Of a DNA stretch of 52,115 nucleotides, positions 1 to 7,708 are shown one piece after another. The stretch comes from a virus. Below the pieces are notes generated by a model. That model did no database searches. It was not told the DNA's origin and saw only the letters and a program-made list of their open reading frames with translations. Numbering within the stretch: position 1 is the first letter of the stretch; each line of letters begins with the position of its first letter. Position numbers and translations under genes: made by a program. The stretch covers positions 1-52,115 of the IMG/VR virus record IMGVR_UViG_3300028024_000185; one strand, 5' to 3'.

Positions 1-246
1 ATGAGCGAAAAGATGGGGGCGAAAGTCCGCGATGATCTGATATTCACGCTTCGGCTGGAACTTTCGAAGCGCATCAGTCCGGCGAAACGGCGCGCGCATC
101 AGATCGACCTAGACATCCTGGCTGGTTACCTGGTCAACCAGATCGAACTGGCAAATTTCGTTGTTCGGCACGGACCACCATTGCCGATGCACGCAGTGTC
201 CTATGATTTGCCGCTGCTGAACGCTCCGCCCGGCATCAAGAAATAA
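1..246 (+). CDS. Small protein of unknown function
   Basis: An 81-residue ORF that opens with ATG at the first base of the window, so a longer upstream start cannot be excluded. The sequence is hydrophilic and probably helical, with many basic residues in the first third and a Pro-rich end. I recognise no domain, signal peptide or membrane segment. It runs in the same direction as the formyltransferase gene that follows about 75 bases later and converges on the phage late operon. It could be host flank or cargo at the phage edge. Confidence 0.5.
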   Translation: MSEKMGAKVRDDLIFTLRLELSKRISPAKRRAHQIDLDILAGYLVNQIELANFVVRHGPPLPMHAVSYDLPLLNAPPGIKK

Positions 247-321
247 GCTGCCGATGTGGGCCGGCGAGCGCATAAATGCTAACCGGCGAAAAGATGAGTG
301 GCGCGGAAAAAGGGATTGACG

Positions 322-1239
322 ATGGGTGGAAGGGTTGTGCTCTTCACAGCGCAGGATATCGGATTCCAATTGATCGAGAGGCTGGCGCGGTATCCGGGGA
401 TTGATCTTATCGTCATCACATATCGAACAGAGCGTGATGAGGCAAATGGCCACCGTTCCCCGATCGACGCGTGCAGGAACCTTGGGGTGCGTTGCATCGA
501 GGCAACCAAAGTAAGCCCGGAAGTCCACCATGAACTAGCCGAATTTTCGCCTGACATTATTCTCGGCGCCTATTACTCGAACATCATCCCAGAGGCTGTC
601 CTGGATATGGCGCGGGTCGGCGCCTACAACATCCATCCAGGCATTCTTCCGTTTTACCGCGGCAAATACCCTACTCCTTGGTACATCCTGAACGGCGCAC
701 CGGAATTTGGCATGGCAATCCATGAGATGAGGGGCGGCGTCGATGCCGGCCGAGTCCTCGTCCAGCGCACTTATCCGATGCCGCAGGACATCACTGGCGC
801 GGGTCTACTGAAACTCACCATGGATGTGGGGACTGATCTCCTCGCCGAGAACATCGGGAATCTCCTGCGTGGTGAACTAACGCCGAAACCGCAGGCTGGG
901 GTCGGCTCCTATTATAGCTCAATCGACCGGCGCTGGCAGATCGACTGGAATCTCTCCGTGGAACAGATTGAGCGCCGGATCAGGGTGCATGCAAAGCCGT
1001 ACCTCCCCGCCTTCACCTATCTGCTTGGGAGGGCAGTATATATCAACAGGGCAACGCCGATATCAGTTGACGGCTATACCGCGCAAGGCGGCGGTGCGAT
1101 TCTTGACGTGATGGCAGACAGCCGATTTGTCGTCACCTGCGCCAATGGCTGTCTGATGGTGGAGGAATGCGACATATATCCGGCGCTGTCAGATGCTGAG
1201 CGTCAAATATATCTCAGACTAGGTAATAGGTTCGAATAG
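322..1239 (+). CDS. Formyltransferase-family protein (methionyl-tRNA or sugar formyltransferase type)
   Basis: A 305-residue protein with the Asn-His-Asp signature of 10-formyltetrahydrofolate-dependent formyltransferases: Asn and His lie in YNIHPGILPFYRG and the Asp in the later GGVDAGRVL segment. The C-terminal third (from about residue 205) could form the extra domain seen in sugar and tRNA formyltransferases. I chose ATG 322 over GTG 298 because a purine-rich AAAAAGGGA lies about 7 bases before it. The family moves a formyl group to an amine. The isolated position beside phage lysis genes, without fmt/def neighbours, favours an amino-sugar or other small acceptor over Met-tRNA, but this is inference. 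It could be phage cargo or host DNA. Confidence 0.8.
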   Translation: MGGRVVLFTAQDIGFQLIERLARYPGIDLIVITYRTERDEANGHRSPIDACRNLGVRCIEATKVSPEVHHELAEFSPDIILGAYYSNIIPEAVLDMARVGAYNIHPGILPFYRGKYPTPWYILNGAPEFGMAIHEMRGGVDAGRVLVQRTYPMPQDITGAGLLKLTMDVGTDLLAENIGNLLRGELTPKPQAGVGSYYSSIDRRWQIDWNLSVEQIERRIRVHAKPYLPAFTYLLGRAVYINRATPISVDGYTAQGGGAILDVMADSRFVVTCANGCLMVEECDIYPALSDAERQIYLRLGNRFE

Positions 1240-1344
1240 CCAGCAGGCATCGCGACGAGAATTCGGGCGGGGATGAGGGTTGGCAGATAATCGGCCGGCC
1301 GGTCGTCGTGAGACGACGCGGCCATATGCACAGCCGGCGGCCGG

Positions 1345-1458
1345 CTATAGCTGGATATGCACGACCCGGATCACGAAGGAATGATCCCCGTTCTGGACGA
1401 GTGCCATGGCGCAGCCGGCCAGAGCCAGAGCGGCCGCCAGGCAGAGGATGCGGATCAT
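1345..1458 (-). CDS. Tiny lipoprotein coupled to the outer-membrane spanin
   Basis: A 37-codon ORF. It begins MIRILCLAAALALAGC, a complete lipoprotein signal with the lipobox LAGC, so the mature peptide would be about 22 residues starting at a lipidated Cys. Its ATG overlaps the stop codon of the Rz1-like gene in an ATGA, which suggests translational coupling. It is the last minus-strand gene of the late operon before the convergent formyltransferase gene. The mature part (AMALVQNGDHSFVIRVVHIQL) contains no motif I know. It may assist lysis or coat the outer membrane; the function is unknown. Confidence 0.6.
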   Translation of the reverse strand: MIRILCLAAALALAGCAMALVQNGDHSFVIRVVHIQL

Positions 1459-1745
1459 TCCGCCGCCGAGCGGTAGAGCTTATCGATGTCCTTGAGCTTC
1501 TGCTCGTTGCAGTCGCCCCGCCCCTGCTCCCGCTTCAGCAGCCCCATGAGGTCGACGTCGGTCACGATCTCGGACGGGTCATAGTCGACTCTGGCGCACG
1601 GCCGGCGCAACTCGTCCGGCAATGCCCGGTAGACATAGACGGTCCTAGTAACCGGCGGCAGGGGCTGGAGTAGTACCTGTCTTGTCGGCGTGCAGGACGT
1701 CAAGAACAATAGGGCCAAGAGGCCGCACCTGGTCAGGATGTGCAC
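1455..1745 (-). CDS. Rz1-like outer-membrane spanin lipoprotein
   Basis: A 96-residue protein with an N-terminal lipoprotein signal (lipobox LTSC at about residues 15-18) and a Pro-rich stretch just after the Cys, as in o-spanins. It starts at GTG inside the Rz-like gene in another reading frame and extends about 190 bases past its end. This is the overlapped arrangement known for Rz/Rz1 pairs. Together with the inner-membrane spanin it is expected to bridge the periplasm and fuse the two membranes in the last step of lysis. Its end overlaps the tiny lipoprotein gene by ATGA. Confidence 0.8.
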   Translation of the reverse strand: MHILTRCGLLALLFLTSCTPTRQVLLQPLPPVTRTVYVYRALPDELRRPCARVDYDPSEIVTDVDLMGLLKREQGRGDCNEQKLKDIDKLYRSAAE

Positions 1746-2151
1746 GGGCTTGTTCCTTCATTTTCTGGATCTGGGATTGCAAGGTGGCGACAGCGGCCGC
1801 CTGAGCGTCGGCATTGGCCTGGGCGACCCGATCGGCCCGAGCGGCGTCGGCGATATGCTGGGCGAGCTGCCGGTTCAGGCTAGCGATCTCGGCGTCCTGC
1901 CCGGCGCTGTGTAGGGTCCACCGCGTCACGTCCTGCTGCGCGATATCGAGATCATGATCAGCGATCTTCAGGTCTGACGCCGACTGGGCCAGTTCCGCCT
2001 CCGCCGTGTGCAGCTTCCATTTCAGGACGCCGATCGTCGTCGTCAGTGCCAGGGCGGTGATGCCGGAGATGATCCATATCCGGTATTTCCACAGCGTCTG
2101 GACCCATTGAAGCGCCGTGAAGCCGGCCCAGATCGCGCTTATGCTGAACAT
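1645..2151 (-). CDS. Rz-like inner-membrane spanin
   Basis: A 168-residue protein with one N-terminal transmembrane helix (WKYRIWIISGITALALTTTI, about residues 21-40) followed by a long Ala/Gln-rich coiled coil, the usual i-spanin plan. ATG 2151 is chosen because GGGAGTGGG precedes it; an upstream GTG in frame is also open. The start overlaps the end of the DUF6527-like gene by 13 bases. The last third overlaps the Rz1-like gene in another frame. Its partner is that lipoprotein. Confidence 0.8.
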   Translation of the reverse strand: MFSISAIWAGFTALQWVQTLWKYRIWIISGITALALTTTIGVLKWKLHTAEAELAQSASDLKIADHDLDIAQQDVTRWTLHSAGQDAEIASLNRQLAQHIADAARADRVAQANADAQAAAVATLQSQIQKMKEQARAHPDQVRPLGPIVLDVLHADKTGTTPAPAAGY

Positions 2152-2474
2152 GGCACCCACTCCCCTTTGGTCAGATAGCCGTGCCACTCAGCATCATGCC
2201 CAGTCACCTTGATGCTGGGCGTGATCGTCGGCGCGAAAGTGGAACCGTCCCATTGCCAGCCGTCCGAAGCGGCATTCTTTGTCGCGACAACCGCGCCGCG
2301 GATACCGTTCGGTGTGTAGAAGGCGATGCGGATCTTGGAGCCTTCGGGAAGGTCGGACGGATCATCGAGCGGCTTGAAGTTCAGATCCTGATACTGGAAG
2401 CAGCCGGGCTCGGCGATATCATCGATATCGATTCCGGCACCGACATGCGCGCCGCGGGTGGGGGTCTCTGTCAT
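2139..2474 (-). CDS. DUF6527-like small protein
   Basis: About 111 residues. The C-terminal half reads W-x-W-D-G ... PTITPSI ... WHGYLTKGEW, which matches the pattern I remember for the DUF6527 family often found near phage lysis and tail genes; the name is from memory. The function is unknown. A longer start at 2486 is possible, and neither start has a strong ribosome-binding site. It lies between the SGNH hydrolase and the spanins, so a role late in infection is likely. Confidence 0.6.
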   Translation of the reverse strand: MTETPTRGAHVGAGIDIDDIAEPGCFQYQDLNFKPLDDPSDLPEGSKIRIAFYTPNGIRGAVVATKNAASDGWQWDGSTFAPTITPSIKVTGHDAEWHGYLTKGEWVPCSA

Positions 2475-2534
2475 TGCATTTCTCATGAAAAAGGACGCGA
2501 GAGGCGGCCGTGTCGGGTATTTATTGGGATGGTG

Positions 2535-3707
2535 TCAGGCAGCCATTAGGTCATGCTTGAGGTTGACGATCGGCGTCATGCCGTTAAAGGTGCGATGCAG
2601 CTTATCGGTCTGCATCAAACCGGCGGCGAGATTGGCTAGATATGCGCCCGGCCCGCCCATCAGCATGAGCGTATCGATGAAGGTACAGCCGGTTTCCTGC
2701 GCGACCTCGAGCTGTATCCGGCGCAAGTTCATCTGCCCGTCAGCCGTCGTAACGGCGTTATAATCAAGGCCGACCGGGTTATAGCCAACGATCACCACAT
2801 CGGCGCCAGTGGCCTTGATCAGCAGGACGGCGGCCTTCATGGACGCCTTCACCGTTGCCAACGCCGTGCCGCCGAGCCAATCGTTGGCGCCGGCGGAGAA
2901 GAACACCAGAGATGGCTGCAGGATCGATAGCGCCTGTGACGGATTCCATTTGAAATTGGCATCGACGTACTGCTGCGCCCATGCACCGACCACACCGCAG
3001 TTCAGGAAGTCGACACCCTTAACCGCAGAATTATAGCAGTGGACGCCAACTAGGTTTGTAGATCCGCTGGCCCAATTCCACTTATAGGTATGCCCGGCAA
3101 GTGTCCCCGAAATGGTCGTTTTCATCATCTGAGACGTGCCGTTCTCGTTTACGGCTGTCGCGGTACCAGTGTCGATCTGTTTCGTCACGCCGCCGGCGCT
3201 TGGGTCCTGGCAGTAGTAGAAATCTGCGGTATCCGTCGAGACAGCTACTTGGCTATCATCTTTCGGCGTGAAGGAGAACGTAGCCGCAGATCCCGCCAGG
3301 AAGAATTCACCACCGAGCGATATTCCATAGGAGCCCACGCTGCCATAGGCAAAAACACCCTGCGAGATGCGGAAGTCCCAATTTGAAAGCACCGTCACGC
3401 CATGGCCGCCGAACGCAGCCTGATAGGTAGACGGTTTGCCTTCGGCCGTAAATCGCCTGGCCAGCCGCGCATCCATCGCCTTGACGGCCTGGAAATTCGC
3501 GACGCCGTCAGATCCGTATGAGGCTTGAGAGCTATCGCCGTACAGAACGACCTTGGTTCGTCCAGTGCGAGCGATCCAAGCCGCATCGCGGTCTGTCTTC
3601 CACCTCGACAGTGGTTGCCGGTTCAGGACGAACTTGTTCAATTGGCCGGAGGGGATTCCGCCATGAGCGAGACCCCGGCCGGTGATGCCGCCATTGGTGA
3701 CGCTCAT
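2535..3707 (-). CDS. SGNH/GDSL-type hydrolase, virion-associated candidate
   Basis: A 390-residue protein with the SGNH blocks in order: block I YGDSS (nucleophile Ser about 59), block III AGAND (Asn about 275) and block V DKLH (Asp about 368, His about 371). Residues 120-240, between blocks I and III, look like an inserted beta-rich domain. The family hydrolyses esters, for example acetyl groups on polysaccharides. With no signal peptide and a place between a fibre-like small gene and the lysis genes, it may be a tail-borne deacetylase acting on surface sugars. That role is inferred. Confidence 0.8.
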   Translation of the reverse strand: MSVTNGGITGRGLAHGGIPSGQLNKFVLNRQPLSRWKTDRDAAWIARTGRTKVVLYGDSSQASYGSDGVANFQAVKAMDARLARRFTAEGKPSTYQAAFGGHGVTVLSNWDFRISQGVFAYGSVGSYGISLGGEFFLAGSAATFSFTPKDDSQVAVSTDTADFYYCQDPSAGGVTKQIDTGTATAVNENGTSQMMKTTISGTLAGHTYKWNWASGSTNLVGVHCYNSAVKGVDFLNCGVVGAWAQQYVDANFKWNPSQALSILQPSLVFFSAGANDWLGGTALATVKASMKAAVLLIKATGADVVIVGYNPVGLDYNAVTTADGQMNLRRIQLEVAQETGCTFIDTLMLMGGPGAYLANLAAGLMQTDKLHRTFNGMTPIVNLKHDLMAA

Positions 3708-3719
3708 CAGAAGACAGCC

Positions 3720-4006
3720 TCAGCCTAGAACGTAGAGAATGGTGCCGGTCGAATAATTCGAGCAGGTCAGCCGATAGAGGACAGTTGAAAGAGACGCGCC
3801 AAAGCCCCAGTCCTCAACATCCGCGGTATATGCCTGCACGGTCTTCCAGGTTGCGCCGTCATCAAAGCTGCGCTGCAGCGTGACAGTGGCGCCTGAACTC
3901 GTCAGTCCGGAAAGGCTGATGTCGAAATATCTGGAATTTGTCGACGATCCGGGACCTTGATTGAAGCGCTGCTTCCGTTCGCAGTGAACTGGCCGCTGGT
4001 TCTCAT
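3720..4006 (-). pseudogene. Small beta-rich phage protein gene interrupted by a one-base deletion
   Basis: ATG 4006 has a well-placed GAAGGA 8 bases upstream and opens the frame MRTSGQFTANGSSASIKVP. That frame stops after 34 codons. The next frame continues smoothly from about 3955 with GSSTNSRYFDISLSG and runs to 3720. Adding one C to the CCC run near 3950-3953 would join them into one protein of about 95 residues with a Ser/Thr-rich, beta-strand pattern. Read unbroken, the downstream frame can only start at a TTG placed directly against the ribosome-binding site. This is either a true frameshift mutation or a homopolymer error. Confidence 0.65.
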
Positions 4007-4048
4007 CTATCAATTCCTTCGTTGGCTATGGGCGGACACAGAGGCCCG

Positions 4049-4633
4049 CTACCGCATCATCTCCTGCCAGCGGGCGATGTGATCGACGTAATCAATCGTC
4101 TGCCTGGCGTTACCCGGACCGGTGATTTGGGCGAGGCATGGCTTGATCTGATCCCACATTCTGGCATCGCGGCAGATCTGCTGCGCCTCGAGGATGTGAC
4201 CTGTCCCGGCGTTGTAGCTGGCCTGAGCCAGGCGGTGTTTTTCCATCGGCGGGCGATCGGCAACCCAGGAGCGGCGCAGCTGCGCCATGTAATAGGCGCC
4301 CGCCTCGATCGCGTAGCGCGCGACCTTGGGTGAAACGCCCTCAAACCCCATCTGGCGGGAGATGTCGGCCCAGGTGCCCGGCATAAACTGCGCCAGCCCG
4401 GCAGCACCTACTTGACTCTCGGCATTCGGGTCGAGCTGGCTTTCCTGATAGAGCTGCGCCTTCCACCAGGTCCAGTCCGGAACGCCGGCCCAATAATGAC
4501 GGACGGCCGAGCGGATCTGGTCGTCGTAACGGGTCGGGAATCGGGTATCAGCCGCGGACGAAGGCAGAGGCCAGAAGGCACAGACCAGCAAAGCGCAGGC
4601 CGTAATAGACCGCCATCGCAAGGGCATTGTCAT
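4049..4633 (-). CDS. Lytic transglycosylase endolysin (SLT fold) with signal peptide
   Basis: A 194-residue protein. Residues 1-28 form a cleavable export signal (basic start, hydrophobic core, SSAADT). Next comes an SLT domain with the catalytic Glu in YQESQLDPNAES (about residue 64), then GAAGLAQFMPGTW and later ASYNAGTGHI, the standard motifs of this fold. It cleaves the glycan strand of peptidoglycan. The signal suggests Sec-exported lysis in which the holin sets timing. Its start lies inside the holin-like gene (86-base overlap). Confidence 0.85.
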   Translation of the reverse strand: MTMPLRWRSITACALLVCAFWPLPSSAADTRFPTRYDDQIRSAVRHYWAGVPDWTWWKAQLYQESQLDPNAESQVGAAGLAQFMPGTWADISRQMGFEGVSPKVARYAIEAGAYYMAQLRRSWVADRPPMEKHRLAQASYNAGTGHILEAQQICRDARMWDQIKPCLAQITGPGNARQTIDYVDHIARWQEMMR

Positions 4634-4781
4634 GGATCTTGTCGATCACCTGCTTGAAGTGACCGCCTTTCATTTTCTGGATGCGCCGATCGAGGTAGAC
4701 CGAGGCGATCAGCAGGACGCTGAAGCCGGTAACGGCATAGCTGAGATTCAACAGGAAAGAGGTGAAGACGGGCCAGAACAT
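4548..4781 (-). CDS. Two-helix membrane protein, holin candidate
   Basis: A 77-residue protein with two predicted membrane helices (about 4-29 and 51-75) and a charged stretch between (DRRIQKMKGGHFKQVIDKIHDN). GGAG 7 bases before the ATG supports the start. It overlaps the exported transglycosylase gene that follows, the usual holin-endolysin order. The helix pattern resembles half of a DUF350 membrane protein rather than a textbook holin class. The holin call rests on size, topology and neighbours. Confidence 0.6.
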   Translation of the reverse strand: MFWPVFTSFLLNLSYAVTGFSVLLIASVYLDRRIQKMKGGHFKQVIDKIHDNALAMAVYYGLRFAGLCLLASAFVRG

Positions 4782-4822
4782 TTCGGTTCTCCAGATGACG
4801 ATTATCCGACCAGCGCCGGCCG

Positions 4823-5284
4823 CTACGAGAGGATGGCCTTGACGATATGGAGCGCCTCATCGAGCGTCGACACGCGGTATCCCAGCGCCTCGTTGATCAT
4901 CATGTGTTCGTGGGGATTTCCGGTCTGCTCCATCGCGCACACAATGGGGATGCGGCAGTAATCGGCCCAGGCGATTTCCATGATGGTGCCGGTCGACGGC
5001 GCCTTGGCGCCGAGCAGGTTCACCAGCAGGACATCGCAGCGGGTTGCGTCGAAGCGGTCTCGCGTCATGACGCCACGCGGCAGCGACAGCGGGCCAAGAT
5101 GCGAATACTCTTCGCCGGTGCCAGAGATCGGGCCAGCAAGGGAGGCCAGATATTCCTTGCCGCGCATCGGCGATAGGCCCTTGATCCCGGCCTCCTCGAG
5201 AGTGTCCTTCGCATATTTTCGCCAATCCGTGCTACCGGCATAAGTAAGGCCCGTAATCGGGCCTGCGAGATAAACCTGATGCAT
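4823..5284 (-). CDS. Nucleoside 2-deoxyribosyltransferase-like protein (DUF4406 type)
   Basis: A 153-residue protein with the opening YLAGPITG and the later STGTIMEIAWA, where Glu 103 fits the catalytic Glu of the N-deoxyribosyltransferase fold. TAGGAGAAATC before ATG gives a clear start. The family moves deoxyribose between bases or cleaves deoxynucleosides and their 5'-monophosphates. It follows a dNTP diphosphohydrolase-like gene, so a role in nucleotide-pool change during infection is reasonable but inferred. Confidence 0.75.
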   Translation of the reverse strand: MHQVYLAGPITGLTYAGSTDWRKYAKDTLEEAGIKGLSPMRGKEYLASLAGPISGTGEEYSHLGPLSLPRGVMTRDRFDATRCDVLLVNLLGAKAPSTGTIMEIAWADYCRIPIVCAMEQTGNPHEHMMINEALGYRVSTLDEALHIVKAILS

Positions 5285-5292
5285 GATTTCTC

Positions 5293-5610
5293 CTAGGGTT
5301 TTAGGCGCGTTGGCCGGTCATCGGTGCCGATGGCACGAAGTTCAAATGAGATCAGGAAGCAGATGCAGCAGCCGGCATGCCATAGGTGAGAAAATCCCGT
5401 CTCTGGGTCACAGGGCTCACCCTCCCACCATGAGGTGAGGTGCCGCATCAGAGCCGCGAAGCATCGGCTCCATGCCATGCCGTTTTCCCAGTTCCTGGGG
5501 GCATACTTCTGTGCGCCAAATGCCAGTACCTTGATGATGGCCCGGAAAGCATCAAAGGGGGCTAGATGCCACGGATCCTTGCCGCCATCGTCTTTTCTGC
5601 CTTCGCTCAC
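5293..5610 (-). CDS. dATP/dGTP diphosphohydrolase-like domain protein
   Basis: A 105-residue protein starting at GTG 5610, preceded by AAGGAG at 6 bases. The GTG overlaps the previous stop in a GTGA. The core (KYAPRNWENGMAWSRCFAALMRHL ... FSHLWHAGCCICFL) matches the phage family annotated as the dATP/dGTP diphosphohydrolase N-terminal domain, related to MazG-type all-alpha enzymes; acidic and His residues that could bind metal are present. It would hydrolyse dNTPs to dNMPs. No PurZ-like gene is visible, so base-Z synthesis is not supported. The neighbour is a deoxyribosyltransferase-like gene. Confidence 0.75.
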   Translation of the reverse strand: MSEGRKDDGGKDPWHLAPFDAFRAIIKVLAFGAQKYAPRNWENGMAWSRCFAALMRHLTSWWEGEPCDPETGFSHLWHAGCCICFLISFELRAIGTDDRPTRLKP

Positions 5611-6032
5611 TTGAGGCTCCTTGTCGTCACTGGCCCGCCGATATTCGGGACCCACTTGATTGCAGCTGCCGCCGCTTGCTTCGCTGTGGCGCCCATCTCC
5701 ATCGCTCCCATGGCACAGTCCTGGCCGCTGCCGATTGCCCAGAACGGCACTGGTGGCGTCTCGAAACATAGCCGCTGCTCCCAGACCTGGATTTCTCCGG
5801 CCGGCGTCACGATCAGAGCGTCGAAATCGAACGTCGATAGAAACCGACGGTCGTCTTCGTCTTCCGAGAAGAACAGTTCAATGAATGTATCAAGCGGCGG
5901 GCAGACGTTGCCGGACAAGCCGATCAGATGGCCCCGGTGTTTCGCGATCTTCCGGCACCGCGCTTTTGTCGAGCCAAGCTGCATCAGGCTGTCTGCCGCC
6001 ATGATGCCATCTCGATAGGCGATGACGGTCAT
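5607..6032 (-). CDS. Ntn-hydrolase, proteasome/HslV-like phage protein
   Basis: A 141-residue protein beginning MTVIAYRDGIMAADS. The Thr after the initiator Met would be the N-terminal nucleophile once Met is removed, as in HslV and proteasome beta subunits. The KIAKHRGHLIGLSGN segment that follows fits the family. The 36 codons upstream of ATG 6032 are excluded because they would bury this Thr. The ATG overlaps the stop of the phosphoesterase gene by one base. Phages carry such genes often, with no settled function; a peptidase role in virion or host-protein processing is possible. Confidence 0.75.
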   Translation of the reverse strand: MTVIAYRDGIMAADSLMQLGSTKARCRKIAKHRGHLIGLSGNVCPPLDTFIELFFSEDEDDRRFLSTFDFDALIVTPAGEIQVWEQRLCFETPPVPFWAIGSGQDCAMGAMEMGATAKQAAAAAIKWVPNIGGPVTTRSLK

Positions 6033-7324
6033 CAGAACATGCCTGGGTTGACGATATGGCGCGCCACCTCTCCATGATCCTTGTGCAGGACAATGGCTTT
6101 CATGTCCTGCATTGATCTGTACCCCTTCTGAGACGCCCATGCGTCGGCTGGCGCGAGGATGCGGAAGCTCTCAACACGGCAGCGCTGAATGTCCTTCACC
6201 GAATCGTGGTGAACATGGCCAGTCCAGATATAGCGGAACTCGGTACGTCCCCACTCTGCCGGCCGGTCATGCGCCATGATCAGGGGAAGATCCTGCATCT
6301 TGGCCCCGTGACCGTGGTGCGTCATCACCAGGTTCTTGCCGAAATCGAAATAGTGGTAATGCATCGGCGACGTGTCGATCGTGATGCGCGGCTCTTTCTC
6401 ATAGATGTTCGCCAGGCATTCCATCAGGAATACGGACGACGATAGATCATGATTGCCGATCTCGACCTTGACGTGAACCGACTGGTGATACCTTGCGGCC
6501 GTTTCGATCAGATAGCGCATCGCGCGGATGCCGGCGCGCACCATCTTGGGAAACCGCCCGTCGGCATCCAGCATGTTTCTGCTGGTCGGCGTTACTGTCT
6601 CAAAGGAATCGTAATGCAGATAATCGCCGAGGAAGGCGATAACGGCGCGCTCACACGCCGGGACAGCACGGACCAGATGGTCGGTCGCAGAAACGAGGGA
6701 TTGCTCGGCAATGGTCAGGTCGTAGTTCTGGCCAGTCTCCTGGTCCCATGACAACATGCCCAGATGATGGTCGCCGACCGGGTAACAGGCCATGAGATGT
6801 TCAGCGGCGCGCTTCGGCGCCGGCAGCGATTTGACCCTCGGCAGATCGGCCGACAGCTCTGCGGCGAACTCCCGCCAGAGCTTTTCCCGCTGCACATCGG
6901 ATGGCTTCTCGGTCACCCATTGCTGGGCAACGAGGCCTTGGTTGTCGAAATTGGTAGATACCTTGACGATGGTCTTGGGGTCGGGGAGTCGGATTGTCTC
7001 TTCCGGGTCGCGGCCGGCGGCCTTGGTCTTGTTCCAGTATTGCTGGATTTCCCCATTCGGGCCGTAGCGGATCGATGTTCCACCAAGCTTCAAACCATCT
7101 GGAACGATATGGATCAGGTCATGATCCGGGGCATATCCATTCTGGGCCGCCTTTTTCAGCACGGCCTTTTTCGTCTGGCCGATGATATTCTTCACACACC
7201 CGAGTGCTTTGGCCGCCTTCAGCTCTGAGCCGTGCTCTTCGAGCGCCTTCAGCACTTCCCATTGCCGGGAAGTGGCGAACCGCTCAAGGTTCGGATCGAG
7301 GATATATCTGACGCTGATACCCAT
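6032..7324 (-). CDS. HTH plus calcineurin-like metallophosphoesterase
   Basis: A 430-residue protein. Residues 18-60 form a helix-turn-helix-like segment (LKALEEHGSELKAAKALGC), often seen in terminase-like DNA-binding modules. From about residue 178 it carries the metallophosphoesterase motifs in order: GDHH (184-187), GDYLHYD (233-239), GNHD (290-293), THHGHG (335-340) and GHVHH (369-373). The enzyme should hydrolyse phosphoesters, with DNA ends or nucleotides as likely substrates given the DNA-binding start. It heads the group of accessory enzymes in the late operon. Confidence 0.8.
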   Translation of the reverse strand: MGISVRYILDPNLERFATSRQWEVLKALEEHGSELKAAKALGCVKNIIGQTKKAVLKKAAQNGYAPDHDLIHIVPDGLKLGGTSIRYGPNGEIQQYWNKTKAAGRDPEETIRLPDPKTIVKVSTNFDNQGLVAQQWVTEKPSDVQREKLWREFAAELSADLPRVKSLPAPKRAAEHLMACYPVGDHHLGMLSWDQETGQNYDLTIAEQSLVSATDHLVRAVPACERAVIAFLGDYLHYDSFETVTPTSRNMLDADGRFPKMVRAGIRAMRYLIETAARYHQSVHVKVEIGNHDLSSSVFLMECLANIYEKEPRITIDTSPMHYHYFDFGKNLVMTHHGHGAKMQDLPLIMAHDRPAEWGRTEFRYIWTGHVHHDSVKDIQRCRVESFRILAPADAWASQKGYRSMQDMKAIVLHKDHGEVARHIVNPGMF

Positions 7325-7330
7325 GCTCTA

Positions 7331-7699
7331 TCACACGCCTTCGCCGAGCAGCTTGGCGACCTCGGCCGGAGTCAGCCGGTACATCGCCGTGACGCAGCCG
7401 CCGGTCAGGAGCAGGACGCGATTATCGACTTCCTTCGTGGCTGCATTCGTGCCCCGGAAGAAGACCAGGCTATCGGCCGTGTCGTTGCTGGGTTCGGGGA
7501 TCGAATTGATGAAGGCTAGTGATTGCTGCGCCAGCGCGCCTGTCTGGTTCTCCAGGATATCGGTAACCCAGCCATCTGACTTTGCTGTGACCAAACCGAT
7601 CTTATCCGGCGCGGAGAGGCAGGCATCCCCCGCGCTCGCATGGCCGTTAATGCCGAAAAGCAAAAGGACCGCGAAAGCGGCCCCGGCAAGCATCTTCAT
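7331..7699 (-). CDS. Exported small protein of unknown function
   Basis: A 122-residue protein with a typical signal peptide (residues 1-23, ending GHASAGD). The mature part has only two Cys (in GDACLSAP and GGCVTAMYRL), which could form one disulfide in the periplasm. No family is recognised. It sits between a one-helix coiled-coil membrane protein and the phosphoesterase in the late operon, so a periplasmic role around lysis or exclusion is possible. Confidence 0.65.
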   Translation of the reverse strand: MKMLAGAAFAVLLLFGINGHASAGDACLSAPDKIGLVTAKSDGWVTDILENQTGALAQQSLAFINSIPEPSNDTADSLVFFRGTNAATKEVDNRVLLLTGGCVTAMYRLTPAEVAKLLGEGV

Positions 7700-7708
7700 G
7701 GCGATCTC

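Noticed and set aside
1302-1317. GTCGTC-GTGA-GACGAC hairpin between convergent genes
   Set aside because: The stem is only 6 bp with no T-run on either strand; too weak to call a terminator.
5293-5610. MazZ-like role in base-Z (diaminopurine) DNA
   Set aside because: The family is related, but no PurZ- or DatZ-like gene is present, so the modified-base pathway is not supported.
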